Of a DNA stretch of 64,000 nucleotides, positions 9,850 through 22,679 are shown piece by piece. Source of the stretch: Brachypodium distachyon. Taxonomy: Eukaryota > Streptophyta > Magnoliopsida > Poales > Poaceae. The position numbers were made by a program, and so were the translations under genes. The stretch covers positions 1,054,001 through 1,118,000 of the forward strand of contig NC_016134.3 of assembly GCF_000005505.3 (NCBI RefSeq). The letters run 5' to 3'. A model generated the notes under the pieces. The model made no database searches. It saw only the letters and a program-made list of their open reading frames with translations, and was not told where the DNA came from. The stretch's first letter is position 1; each line of letters begins with the position of its first letter.

Positions 9850-12800
9850 ATGGCCGCCGCCGTCCCCAACGGCCACCCCGAAGGGACGCCCGCGCCGCCG
9901 CCGTCCTACTCCTCCTCCTCCTCGCTGGTGTTCCTGGGCACGGGCTGCTCCAGCGCCGTCCCGAACGCGCGCTGCCTGATCCAGCCCCCCGACCCGCCCT
10001 GCGCCGTCTGCTCCCAGTCCCTCTCCGTGCCCCCCGAGCTAAACCCTAACTACAGGTTCCCTCACCCTCCTCCTCACCCTCCGTACTTAATCGTCGCTGT
10101 CGAGTTGCTGCTGCGGGCGGGGTGCCTGTGGTTTCGCGAGGATCGGCGCGGATCCGAGGCGGGCTTGATGCTTGGTCGTTTCAGCGAATCGGCGTACGAA
10201 TCAATCATGCGGGATGTTAGTGGTCGCCTGGATCTGGAGCGTCTGGTTCCGCCATCTATTTTGGCACCCGCTGTGCTCTGTGCTTCAGAAATCAGAAATG
10301 GATACTTATAAACTCTGCCTGATGTTGTAGCACACGGGCACAATGCTCTATAGGAGTATAGGCGGTGCGTTTGCGCGATATGCAATGTGAATTTTGTGAC
10401 AGATGAGCATTTTAGCCGTACCTGTGATCACGTGATTGACAGAATGTTGGGATGTAGTGGACTCTATGGTCAATTGATCTGGTTAGTGGTCAGTGTTCCA
10501 TATGTGTCTACTAACACTTGACCTAGCTGAGAGGACAGAGATGCTAGAATTTTTAAATTAGTGGGCTCATGGGTTAGGTTCAGTATTCTGTATTCATGTA
10601 TTTGCTAGTTGCTTCTAGCCTTCTAGTAACTAAATATTAGTTGATAGAAGATGTTGTAGCTTTCTATTTTTTATTTTTGCATGCAAACATAGAGTTATTA
10701 CCTGGAATTATGTTTCTTCCAAGCTAGTAGTACACATGGTATTTTCTGTCATGCAGGGAATACATGAAATAGAGTAGCACTTCTAAAATCAACTTATATG
10801 GGGACATCAGCTATTGATGAGATGTTTATATTCACTTACAAGTTTGATTGCAGCTGCATAATGTCATGGAAATAGAACTGATTAGTGTGTTTAGTTTAGT
10901 GATATCGAGTTTTTTAAAATGATATGGGAGATGCTACATGTTCTTAACAACCTTTAGTTTCAAATGTTTTTGGAAGTTGAAAGACCTTGACAGGGTTTGA
11001 TATGGGAGTATAAGCAAGTAAACTACATTCATGCTGGTTTATGCATTTGATTTTCTTGTTCAATGCCTTCTCTGTGACTAGATGTATCTTCCTGGTTGAC
11101 CTAGGCAGGATGCTATCGAGGTTATTTATGTATGGTTGAAGCCAAGTCGAGTTCAGCTTCTTCTTTGCCCTGCTTTCCTAAATGCTTGGAAGTATTAATG
11201 CACTCGATATAGTTTGGTTGCTATATTCATGTTGTCTATGCATTTTCTGGAACTCGACCTACACTCGGTTTTGTGCAGGTGTAATACTTCTCTTCTGATT
11301 GACTATTGCCAAGATGAAGATGTGCACAAATATATTCAAATTGACGTTGGGAAGACATTCCGTGAACAAGTTCTACGGTGGTTCGTTTGCCACAAAATCC
11401 CTCGTGTTGATTCTGTGAGTTCTTGTTTCCTTTAGCTTATCTACATGATCTATTGGATGATCAAACTGCCAACTGTCGAATAACTGAAATAGTAAACGAA
11501 GCAACTGTCAATCTTATGCATGCAATAACATATTTAATTTATTTTTTACAGATTATTCTCACTCATGAGCATGCAGATGCGATCTTGGGTCTTGATGATA
11601 TTCGCGTTGTACAGCCATTTAGCCCTACAAATGATATTGATCCAACCCCTATTTATCTCTCCCAATATGCCATGGACAGGTACTTTAGTTCTTGCAGACG
11701 TTGTTAGGCTTCCATGTTTTATGCTGTATATATAAGAGAGCTCTGTCAGTGGTGCATGCCATGTACTCTTTTACTTCTGATATGCTATATTAACTATTTA
11801 TTTCTTCTTACTCTTTATATCTTTTACATTCATTTGTCATATCTAGTTGTGTTTAAATGAGAATTATTGCTATCAAAGTCACCTGCTTAGTTTGAAACAG
11901 CATTGCCATGAAGTTCCCTTACTTGGTCAAAAAGAAACTGAAGGAAGGAGAGGAAGTCAGGCGAGTTGCTCAACTTGACTGGAGAATAATTGAGAGTGAC
12001 CTTCAGAAACCGTTTACTGCCTCAGGGCTAGAGTTTGTTCCCTTGCCGGTAAGACGTGCATTTTTGTATCACTTAACTGTTCTTTGTTCCTTCATCCTTT
12101 CTCTTAGCTGAGTATATATCTCTCAGGTGATCCATGGTGAGGACTACATTTGTCTTGGTTTCCTTTTCGGGAGAAAATCTAAAGTTGCTTATATATCAGA
12201 TGTTTCACGATTTCCTCCCAGCACTGAACATGGTATACTTTCCTCCCACCTCTAATGGCATTTGATTATGACCATTTCTGTGTTGTGCTGCCACCGTGCA
12301 TGTGCTGACTGTTTGTGTTTGGGCATAAAATTTCCCTTGACAACAAGAGACCACGACACACTATATTTGCTAATCTGTATTTTTGTTTGAACTGAATTCC
12401 ACTAGTACCAACCTGTTTCAGGCGATCAATAATACTTGAGGGCCCCTGCAGCAGAAATTATACTGCAATCTTGATTATGGCTCCATTTAGAGTTTGTAAA
12501 TTAGTCATTTGTCCATAAGTATGGCATAGATGAACCATGAGCTCTTTCTTTGCTATCCCATCCTTCTTCCCCTCTTAGGTATGCATGCATGGTCTATTTG
12601 TTCACCACTTGCTATAATCTGGTAGATCCATTTTGTGCTCTGGTCTCTCTTGCTCCTTTTCATTATTTAACAACCTTATTCTGGTGTTTACATTACATAT
12701 ACTTACTTTTCAGCAATTTCAAAATCTGGAGGGGGGCAGCTAGATTTGCTCATCTTGGACTGCCTATACAGGGTTAGTTTCTTAACTTCCTCAGTTGTCT

Positions 12801-14251
12801 AAGTGAATGTTTTCGCCTTCGCGTTGCTTTTTTATAATTTGGTTCTGGGCTACTTTGAGTTAATTACAATGTCATCGAGAGAAGGGCAAGAGTGTCATAT
12901 TCTCATTCCTGAGTTTCTTAACCATTTCCTTCCATTTTAGCTGTCTTTGCTTGTTATGCCATGGGAACTTCACATTTCTGATTTCATTTTCCACTTTAAA
13001 ACAAAGGAACTTTTTTAGTCCCCACCTTACTAGGGAAGCTGAGTAGCAAATCAAGTCTGCAAGTGCTCACATAAATTCGGCGAACAATCCCCAACCAAAA
13101 AGGGCTACTTGCTGAACCTCTAAAACAGCGAAGGACCAATACAGCTCAGGATATTGAGAAGAACATGTGGAAAAGCACCGCTTCTCTTTTCTGATGCTTG
13201 AATTAAGTAATGGATATGCAAAAAATCTCAGTTCTCAGAACTACGTAAATGGGTGAGATCTATTTGATTTCGTGGGGTACATAATTGTGTTTCAACTGTT
13301 ACAACAATGCAATAAAATTGTTTAATTCAGGTTCTGAATACAGACTGTAACAGGCTGGTACTATTGAACCATCGCTTCCATAATGAAAAGAACAAATAGG
13401 TTGTGGTGTCCATAGGGAGTGCACTCTTGTTTGCGAAAAGTGTATGCACTTTTCTAAAATGTTCCAACATCATGTATTTGGAAGAAGCAAATGCCTAGAT
13501 TTGGATGGATTGTGGTGTCGATAAATAAATATATATGGCTGATTAGCATATATATGATTCCTACTCCTTACTATTGGAAGTGATTCTTCTCTCTGTGATT
13601 AACTGACAGTAATAAAACCAGAGATTGCTTAAGAACAGAATTGTTATATTGTATTATTCAGCCATGTTTTATTCTATCATTCACATGTGTGACATATGTA
13701 TTGGTGTTGGGCTCTGACATTCTCTCTGTGTGAACAGACTGGTTCTCATAATGTGCATCTTTGTTGGGATCAGGTCAGTTTCCTCTTGCACAACACAAGC
13801 AATTCTAGTGTTCTTCTCTCATTTTGTTTTTTCTTCGGACTTCTTGTTCTTTAATCCTAAAACTGTGGCATGCAGACACTAGACGCTCTTAAGAGGATAT
13901 GTCCCAAAAAGGCATTGCTCATTGGGTTGACTCATGAGATGGACCACCACAAGGACAACCAAACATTGGAAGAATGGTCCAGAAGGTAGGCCTCCCTGTT
14001 GGATAGTTTCGATTATTTTACCCACATGCTCATGCCCAAAAATAAGTTTGCATGAACAACAACATACTTGCACCCTGACACTTCCATCAATCTAATGCTT
14101 GATGCTGTCTTAAAATTGTCACACTGTTGATTTCGCTCTGATGTAAATTCCTAAAATGCATGCATGTTCATTAACTGTAATTTGTGAATGCAGAGAGGGG
14201 ATTGATGTGCAATTAGCTCGTGATGGCTTGCGTGTCTACATTGATCTGTAA
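9850..14251 (+). CDS. Metallo-beta-lactamase-fold hydrolase, PhnP-like (9 exons, 328 aa)
   Basis: Exons are 9850-10055, 11279-11414, 11552-11679, 11901-12048, 12127-12232, 12714-12772, 13738-13773, 13876-13985 and 14194-14251. All junctions are GT-AG and in phase. The N-terminal strand SLVFLGTGCSSAVPN opens the fold. A CxxC pair (PPCAVC) follows, as in PhnP-like members. The metal site is ILTHEHADAILGLDDI, where Ala stands in the last His position of HxHxDH; I believe this variant is normal in this branch. Later ligands are likely the His in PLPVIHGED, the Asp in YISDVSRFPP and the His in LIGLTHEMDHH. It is similar to the uncharacterised eukaryotic proteins annotated as putative hydrolase C777.06c. 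The true substrate is unknown; a cyclic phosphodiester is one possibility from PhnP. Confidence 0.9.
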
Positions 14252-14688
14252 ATGCGATAAGGTATGATTAAATTATATAAGGATCAAACATATTGCTTAG
14301 TTTGTTCAACAGTTCATTATCATCAATTCTTAGTGCACCTGTGAAGGTGCAGCTTTGTTCTTTCTTTTTCTTCATCTTCAATCTCACCTTTTTTGTCATC
14401 TTAATTCAGGCCATTGTTGATTCAGTGTTCCGCGCCAAGTTTCCAGCTGCTTTGACAATGCAGCCCCTATTGGAAATGAAAAAGGAAAGATCAAATGTTG
14501 CTTTGCAAACTTCCCTGGCCAACCAGTAGATACATCTTAGTATAATCATCTACAAAATGAATAAAAAGTGAAGAAGTCGCTCACAAATCCTGTTCTTTTA
14601 TCTTCTGGTACCCCCATGCTTGAATTGCTCTCATCATCTCCCACAACGGATGGGTCTCAGTGCGATAGATAGCAAATGGTGCAATGTA

Positions 14689-14770
14689 CTCCCTCCGTTT
14701 CTAAATACTTGTAGTGGTTCTAGGCCAACTTTGCACTAAAACCACGACAAGTATTTAGAAACAGAGGGAG
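14689..14770. mobile_element. Stowaway-type MITE (82 bp)
   Basis: CTCCCTCCGTTTCTAAATAC at the left is matched in inverted orientation at the right (GTATTTAGAAACAGAGGGAG). It is flanked by TA at 14687-14688 and 14771-14772. It sits about 440 bp downstream of the hydrolase stop codon. Confidence 0.93.
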
Positions 14771-15521
14771 TAATATGATCGTTTCGGATGAACAATGTTG
14801 AAGAATTCCTGGGACTTTTTGGCGCCATGCGAACGCATCTCACGGTCACTGGCAGTTGCATTACTGTGATTTTGGAACCGTCGATGTTTTTTTTTAATGT
14901 TCCTAGTGATTGTTCTGACTGGAGAATGGTATAAAAAACGGTTTAAGGTGCAACATCCCATTTTTGGGGAACTTTATTTCCTGCAAGTCGCTGAGACAAC
15001 TGTGCAAAGAAATTCTTGATTTACACAGAAAAAAGAGAGTCTATTTCCTTATTTCCCATCTTCTCTTTCTCATTTTGGATGTGCCATAGAAATTTTGTCT
15101 TGGTTCTGAATTAACCATTTCTATTGGTTAAGCCAGTTGTGGAAAAACCATTCTGCCCTGATGTGGTTGCAAACACCATTTTTGAGAAACACCGATTACA
15201 AGAGAGACGCACCCACATCCACATGCACGCAGCGCCTGTAGAAGAATGGTGTTGTGGGGACTCGAGGTTGACAAGGTCAGCGCCATTTTGCACCTTAATA
15301 CTAATAAAGTGGTCTTCTGACCACGTTTATGCAGCACAATATATGACCTGTGCTTTTTATTCTATCGTGTACGCCCCTCAGATCCATAATAATACAAGTG
15401 TCTCAGTTTTAAGACAACTTTGTAACCTGACGTTAGTACTAGTTTGTTTGGCTCCCTTTCTAATATCTGTTAAATGTATAAAACCGGTATCTGTTAAATG
15501 TATAAAACCGGTTTCTGTGCT

Positions 15522-15620
15522 TGTTCCGTCTAACAAATGATGTCTCAATTTGACTAAATATGTCTAGATACATCCAAATTTTGACAAACTCGAGACATCT
15601 TTTGTTGGACGGAGAGAATA
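15522..15620. mobile_element. Degenerate Stowaway-type MITE
   Basis: The inverted ends CCGTCTAACAAATGATGTCTC and, on the other strand, CCGTCCAACAAAAGATGTCTC flank a short AT-rich centre with the GTCTAGATACATC motif also seen in the MITEs at 24623 and 51748. It lies about 300 bp upstream of the VTE3 start codon. Confidence 0.75.
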
Positions 15621-15926
15621 TAAAAAGATTCTATTTTGACAAACTTTAATTTTTTTTTGACAGCAAACAAAAAGTTACAGTTCCTGCATCTTGAAACGCA
15701 GAAAGTTCTGTACATACACATGGGCTGACACTTGTCGTCGCCCCACGTCCACGTGTGTCCCGGGTGACGCCAGCCCATTCTATCCATGGATCCACTCCAC
15801 CCACCACTCATCCCCTCGTGATCTCTCATCTCGCTCGCCACTCCCCCACCCATCCCCTCCGCTTCTGTCCGTTTCTGCTCTCCCTCCCTTCCCCTTCCCT
15901 CCTCGGCGGCGGCGGCGGCGGCGGCA

Positions 15927-17665
15927 ATGGCGATGGCCTCCACCCGAGCGCCTAGCAGCGCAGGGAGCCTCGCGCCGGGCAGGAGGACCCTCAGGCCGCG
16001 TTCCCCCGCCGGCCTCCCGGGCTTCCTCGGCCTCAGCCCTTCCAAGCCCACTCTGCGCCGCCCGCTCGCCCTCGTCTCCGGCGCCAGGCCCTGCCCGCCG
16101 CTGTTCAGGTGCGCGGCCTCCTCCTCCCCCGCGGCGGCGCGGCCGGCGTCGGCGCCGCGGTTCATCCAGCACAAGAAGGAGGCCTTCTGGTTCTACCGCT
16201 TCCTCTCCATCGTCTACGACCACGTCATCAACCCGGGCCACTGGACCGAGGACATGCGGGACGACGCGCTGCAGCCCGCCGACCTCCACAGCCGCAAGCT
16301 CAAGGTCGTCGACGTCGGCGGCGGCACGGGGTTCACCACGCTCGGCATCGTCAAGCACGTCGAACCCGAGAACGTCACCTTGCTCGACCAGTCCCCGCAC
16401 CAGCTCGAGAAGGCACGCCAGAAGGAGGCGCTCAACGGGGTCACCATCATCGAGGGCGACGCCGAGGACCTCCCCTTCCCCACCGACACCTTCGACCGAT
16501 ACGTCTCCGCCGGCAGGTAATAGCCTAAACCCCTCCCCTTGCTCTGCTTGGAACCATGCAAATGATGTTTTGTTATGACGACGAGTCTGATGAATTTCTC
16601 TGTTCCGGCCCTAATTGGGGATGCTTTTGTTATGCAGCATTGAGTACTGGCCGGACCCCCAGCGGGGAATCAAGGAAGCCTACAGGGTCCTGAGGCTCGG
16701 CGGAGTAGCTTGTTTGATCGGCCCTGTGCACCCAACCTTTTGGCTGTCTCGCTTTTTCGCTGATATGTGGATGCTGTTCCCCACTGAAGAGGAGTATATT
16801 GACTGGTTCAAGAAGGCAGGGTTTGAGGATGTTAAACTGAAGAGAATCGGACCAAAGTGGTACCGTGGTGTCCGTAGGCATGGCCTGATCATGGGATGCT
16901 CTGTGACGGGTGTCAAGAGAGAAAGAGGGGACTCCCCTTTGCAGGTAAGTTTTGCTTAACATAGTCCGCAAATTCACATTCCCGAGTCTCCTTACATTTT
17001 GATATGGACCGATCTGTTTACCACAACCTCTACTTCTTGTAGTAGTTATATTACTTATATCATCATATGGTTTTTGTTACATCATGGATTAAAACTTGCT
17101 TCATGGTTGGCCACTTGCCATATGGATATGCAAAGGTTTAAGAGTACATTGCGTCATTGTCAATGTTATTCTTGTCAGCACTAGGGGACACATAAGTAGT
17201 TGAAACTAGCTTAAGCATTTTTACCAAAGAATTATAACTGCTTGTTTTCTTGAATCAATCACATGGAAAGACCTGATAGCATTTTTGTGTTTCATATTTT
17301 CTTTGACCTCACTTCTTATCGTAGACATATGTGTTATGTCCTGCTTATTCACAAATGTACGAAATAGCAACTAGAGTCTAGAAAGGGAAAACATTCCCGA
17401 CGTTTGGGCATGAATACTGGACTTTTTTATTTTTTGCATCTTAGATTAAAAAAATCCATGTTTTTGTATGGTGGCTATATTAAGGTGTTTTTCTCTTTCC
17501 CTCCTGCAGCTTGGTCCGAAGGCTGAGGATGTCAGCAAGCCTGTGAATCCTATCACCTTCTTCTTTCGCTTCCTCGTAGGAACGATATGTGCCGCATACT
17601 ATGTTCTGGTGCCTATTTACATGTGGATAAAGGACCAGATTGTGCCCAAAGGCATGCCAATCTAA
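15927..17665 (+). CDS. VTE3: MPBQ/MSBQ methyltransferase, chloroplastic (3 exons, 350 aa)
   Basis: Exons are 15927-16516, 16638-16944 and 17510-17665, all GT-AG and in phase. The enzyme uses S-adenosylmethionine to methylate 2-methyl-6-phytylbenzoquinol (tocopherol pathway) and 2-methyl-6-solanesylbenzoquinol (plastoquinone-9 pathway) at the chloroplast inner envelope. The first ~65 residues are a Ser/Arg/Pro-rich transit peptide. The mature part starts near RFIQHKKEAFWFYRFLSIVY, a strongly conserved VTE3/E37 signature. The SAM-binding motif I is VVDVGGGTGFTTLGI, followed by LLDQSPHQLEKA and the motif II region IIEGDAEDLPFP. The C-terminal ITFFFRFLVGTICAAYYVLV is the membrane anchor. Length and domain order match the intact plant enzyme. 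The start is the first ATG of the sequence context GGCAATGGCGATGGC. Confidence 0.96.
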
Positions 17666-20106
17666 GAGAGGAATTAAGCTGCGATGAAGAGAGGATAGCC
17701 AACACCTGAATTAGGCTTCTCTATATTAGGCACTCCATGTCTGTTTTTTGTTTACCTTTTGTATTTCTTGTTCTCGTGTATTTCTGTTACTGTGGTTCTT
17801 GTTTGTGTGGAGAAATAATATTTAAGACTTTGATTGAGATCAACAGAACTCTTGAGCGTGAAATGGCTCCTTTGTAGCAGTTCACTGTTTCTGAGTTAGA
17901 ATGAACCTGTAATATTTCTGTAATCTGTATTATCGTTATGCTATTGGTAGAAATAGGGGATATCTGAGTTGATTTATTTTGCCGTGCCTAACCATCTACT
18001 ATGGCATTATATGTGCATGTATAGCTGATTTCTCTGGTAACTCAGGTGAACATTGTTAGCGATTGTATAGGCAGGGACTATGGATTTGCTTGTCATGTGT
18101 GGTCCTCTAATAGTTCCTAAGCAATATATTACAGTGTCCTCTCAATGTATGAGCAGACAGAGTCTCACTATGCCGCACATATTTTTGGGGTCAGGTTGGC
18201 TTGCTGTTTTTCCACAACTCAAGCAATTACTTTCCCTTTTCTTCCTGATGTCATTCTTCTGCTTTATGCTAAATTATGATGCTACGACACTTGTTGTCAA
18301 GAGGTTCTAGCGTAGTCTTTGGATAATTATGGTATATTTGGCATATACCAATTAAGTTATCCAAGGGGTACCTGTACTCACGTGCTATAAATTGTATGTG
18401 CAGGAAATGGATACCTACCTGTGCAGTGAGCTCTTCAGAAATTGTGCTAGATTTGCTTATAATCCGGAGAAATCTTCATCGGTTTGTATTGTTTGTGTTC
18501 AATACTGAAACTTACAATGCACACGAATAATTTATTAGTTTGCATTTCAGTCAAAATTATTAGTTTGCATATGCATTTTTTATTGAGTAGTTTCTCTGAA
18601 ATTTGAAAAAGGATGACAGAGGTTCTTATAATCTGGAAAACAATCTTCACCAGTTTATAGGTTTATTCATATGCCAGTCCAAGTATAGTTCTTGGGTTAC
18701 CGTCCCAAATGTGAATGCATTTCCATTTATCTGCTTGGTTAGACACCTTAGTTTGAAACTTTCTTCTGCAATAACCAACTAGATGGACTCATGGACACTC
18801 TAATTGGTCAGCTTGAAAAGTCAACATAGGTGTAGTCAGCAACAATTTGAAGTGCATAACCCGGCTGAAACCCAAAATTATTTTGACTGCTCAATCTTTC
18901 ATCTTAATTCACAGTTTTCACAGGCATTTGCTCATATGAAATGATATCCTGGAGGCTGGATGGTCGAGCCTCCCAGCTTGAAAACAAGACAGAGTGGGCC
19001 CGGTTGCAGTCTGATTAGAAGTCGAATATGCATATGCGCAACTGACCTGGTTCCAGACCATCCTATCTAGGTCCAATCAGGTACTGAACGGTCCTCAAAT
19101 AAGCTATGGGAATTAAGTTTGGAGCATGTGAGTATTTTCATGATTCCTGGGAGTTGAACTGGTGAGGTGCCTAATTTGATATTTCCCATAAAATTAATAA
19201 ACAATAGGAATGTCTACAAAATCTGCATGGATGGAGACTATATTTTTTATGGTGGCTTTTAGTAACTACGATGGATGAATAAGAAATGCACCCTGAAAAC
19301 TTTTAAGAGCTATACAAGTCTTCAAGCTATATACTACCAATGCAATTATATTTCTAAATGGAAAGATATGTTTAACATCTAGCTAGATTACGTGGTGCCT
19401 AACTTTATACAATGGGTATGATGGGGGTTAACTAGATATATTTTTGTACAAACATATACGCCTAAGCAGGGGCGGGCCCAGAAACAGCCGATGAAGGGGG
19501 CTATCATGCGCCAAGTGGGTGCTGAGCCATTTGGACTTGTACAATTTAGGCTTAAAACCACTCATATGCTTCTTTGTGTACTTGGGCCGCACCCGGGCTG
19601 TAGCACCCCTAGCACGGGCCCTGGCCCTGCTCCTGCGACTAAGACAAAGTTCTACGTCCTAGCTCACTTTAAATTATTTTGTATGTCTAAGTTCTGACAT
19701 CTAACATGAGAATTAATGGCATTATGCTAAGGATTGAGCTCATTATCTAACACAAGAGTCAGCAACTTGTACTTCAGATTTTACTTGGAATGTACTTGAC
19801 TGGGACAAACCACCACCTACTCCTGACCTAGCTAACCCATTTTAGCGCGTATACATCAGTTCAACTTGAAAAAATAAATAATAGTTAGACATATCAATCA
19901 GTAATTCTGTATTATACTGCAATTTGCATTTGGACTTTACTTGATTGGAACGATTTAACCTATTCAACCATGCATACATCAGTTGATAGCATTGTTTTTT
20001 CTTTAATATCAGAGTTCATTGCTATATGCTATGGCACAGTTCATCTCACAAAGTGAAAAGCTCCAGCCTAGGTGCTCGCTGACAAACTCTCCAAATTAAG
20101 CAAGTG
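17666..20106. other. Intergenic: VTE3 3' flank and WAK-1 upstream region
   Basis: The first part carries the VTE3 3' UTR. From about 18430 the sequence is recognisably homologous to the region upstream of the second plus-strand WAK gene (about 30340-31665). For example, the GTTTGTATTGTTTGTGTTCA stretch occurs in both. It contains a hAT-type MITE at 19467-19635 and additional sequence absent from the paralogous copy. No other gene is seen. Confidence 0.6.
19467..19635. mobile_element. hAT-type MITE with 8-bp target duplication
   Basis: The ends are CAGGGGCGGGCCCAG and, inverted, CAGGAGCAGGGCC. The flanks are CGCCTAAG (19459-19466) and CGACTAAG (19636-19643), an 8-bp direct repeat with one mismatch as expected for hAT insertion. 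The paralogous DNA upstream of the second WAK gene has a single GACGACTAAGACAAAG at about 31234-31249 with no insert. That is an empty-site allele fixed by duplication. Confidence 0.85.
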
Positions 20107-22679
20107 ATGGTGCGAGCCACACATCCAACATCACTGCACCAAGCAACAGCACTGGTCCTAATATTCTTCCAGAAACTGATTGTCTTCTTCCTGCCGATGG
20201 CACTGGCAATGCCAGTGGATGGCATCGCGTTGCTGGCGCTGCCAGGCTGCCCCGACAAGTGTGGCGACGTGCCCATACCTTACCCCTTCGGCATCGGAGC
20301 GCAATGCGCCGCAGTCAGCCTCAACAGCTTCTTCAACCTTGACTGCAACAACACCTTCCAACCGCCGCGTCCGATGGTCGGGGGCCCTGCTGGCGTGGCC
20401 ATTGAAGTTGCCGATATCTCACTGGAGCGCGGTGAGCTACGGGTGCTTGTCCCCGTCAGTTACATCTGCTTCACATCGAGTGCCACTGAAGAGGAGATCG
20501 TGTGGTGGTTCAGCCTGAGGGACACGCCGTTCCTCCCATCCCCTGGGCGCAACCGCTTCACGGTCATTGGCTGCAACACCCTGGGACTTGTCGGAGGTTT
20601 CCGCGGGGGCACGAGCCAGTACCTTGCCGGCTGCTACACCTACTGTGATGGCCCTAACGGCGCATCCGACGATGGAGCGCCGTGCACCGGGACAGGCTGC
20701 TGTGAGGCGTCCATCCCGATCAATCTCACTGACCTTAGGGTGGTATTTCCAAATAAAAATAGCAGTGTGTGGGAATTCAACCCGTGCTTCTATGCCATGA
20801 TCGCCGAGGTTGGGTGGTACAGCTTCCAGCGCCGTGACCTTGTCGGCCAGCTTGGGTTTGTCAGCAACAGGGCAAAGAATGGTGTACCTCTCATCGTGAA
20901 CTGGGCGGTCAGGAATGGATCATGCCCAGAGCCAAGAAACTATGCATGTGTCAGCACGAACAGCTATTGCGAGAGTGCAAGCAATGGACCTGGGTACCTG
21001 TGCCAGTGCTCCCTGGGGTATGAGGGCAACGCCTACCTCCACAGCGGTTGCCAAGGTAACTACTAAGGATACTTGTGTCCTTGTGGGTCATATCAAACCA
21101 TTTGACGTATCTGATTGCGTACCTATGGGTTTGGTGATGTCATCTTCAGATATAGATGAATGCGTGCTGCGTGAGCAAGACCCCAAGAACGAAGAGCTGT
21201 ATCCTTGCCGGCATGGTGTCTGTCTCAACACTCCAGGAGGGTATGACTGTAAATGTAAGGGGGGAACAAAATCTGATGGCACAAATTTTGGATGTCGACC
21301 TCTGCATACTCGAGATGAACAGCTGGCTATAGGCAAGTCCACTTCCATTTGTGTTTGTTTTATCTGACATAAAGATCCACATATTACTGCTAGATTTGAT
21401 GTGGCTAAGCAATACCAATTTCATGTGCTTACGAAAACTCCTAGTCTAGTACAACCATAATGACTATGTACCCTAAATAGAAGTATATGATTTTGCAGGC
21501 CTGAGTGTTTCTGCCATTGTGATGATATCCTCGGCTTGTTTTCTTATTATGCAATTACAAAAGAGAAGGCACAAGAAGGACAAAGAAGAGTATTTCAAAC
21601 AAAATGGAGGGCTCAAATTATATGATGAGATGAGATCAAAGCAAGTCGACACAGTTCGCATACTCGCAGAAAAAGAGATCCGGAGAGCCACTGATAACTA
21701 CAGTGAAGATCGAGTTCTTGGATGTGGTGGACATGGAATGGTGTACAAGGGTACTTTGGATGACCAGAGAGAGGTCGCCATAAAGAAGTCAAAGGTAATC
21801 AACGACAATTGCAGGGATGAGTTCGTCAATGAGATAATAATCTTGTCACAGATCAACCACAGAAACATCGTGAGGCTACTAGGCTGTTGCCTGGATATAG
21901 ATGTCCCAATGTTGGTCTACGAGTTCGTCTCCAACGGCACACTATATGAGTTTCTTCACGGTAGTGCTGATCACATTCTGTCGCCAATTCCACTGGACCT
22001 TCGTCTGAAGATTGCCACACAATCGGCAGAAGCTCTTGCTTACTTGCACTCATCGACATCTCGCACGATCCTGCATGGGGATGTCAAATCTGCCAACATT
22101 CTGCTGGATGATCAGCGCCACGCCAAGGTTGCAGATTTTGGAGCATCGGCGCTCAAGTCCATAGACGAAAGTGAGTTCATCATGCTCGTCCAGGGAACCC
22201 TCGGCTACCTCGACCCCGAGAGCTTCATCAGCCACCTACTCACTGACAAGAGCGACGTGTACAGCTTCGGGGTCGTCCTCCTTGAGCTGGTGACAAGGAA
22301 GAAGGCTTTATATGTTGATAATAACTCCAATGAAAAGAGATCCTTGTCCCACAATTTCCTCCTGATGTTTCACCAGAACAAGCACAAGACAATGCTTGAC
22401 CCTGAGATCACAGACAATGATGTGGACATGGCGGTTGTTGAGGAGCTCGCCATCCTCGACGTGCAGTGCCTGAGCGCAAGGGGGGACGACAGGCCAACGA
22501 TGCAGGAAGTCGCAGAGCGGCTCCGAGTGCTGAGGAGACACCTTGTGTATGCAGCTGGTGATGAGAAAACCCATTGTTACTTTGACAACAACTATGGAGG
22601 ATCGCCGTCGGTGGTTCTCCCTTTGGACGAGATGACAGAAGGGAGCTTTGAGACGTGTAAACTGGTGCTGGCCGTCTAG
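20107..22679 (+). CDS. Wall-associated receptor kinase WAK-1 (3 exons, 770 aa)
   Basis: Exons are 20107-21055, 21150-21332 and 21499-22679. Intron 2 has a GC donor (ATAG|GCAAGT). A signal peptide is followed by the galacturonan-binding GUB_WAK motif (CPDKCGDVPIPYPFGIG, about 37-53) and a Cys-rich WAK-associated region. Exon 2 is exactly a calcium-binding EGF-like domain (DIDEC..., about 317-360). One membrane helix spans about 378-398. The kinase has the glycine loop LGCGGHGMVYKG (~450), VAIKK lysine (~472), catalytic loop ILHGDVKSANILL (~570) and DFG (~591). The loop reads HGD instead of HRD, so it is a non-RD kinase. WAKs sit in the plasma membrane, bind pectin and signal wall integrity or pathogen attack. 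The start ATG at 20107 corresponds to the one used in its duplicate at 31666. Confidence 0.93.

Noticed and set aside
15691..16578. 295-codon plus-strand frame over VTE3 exon 1
   Set aside because: Out of frame with the clear methyltransferase exon. Arg/Ser/Pro-rich translation typical of GC-rich shadow.
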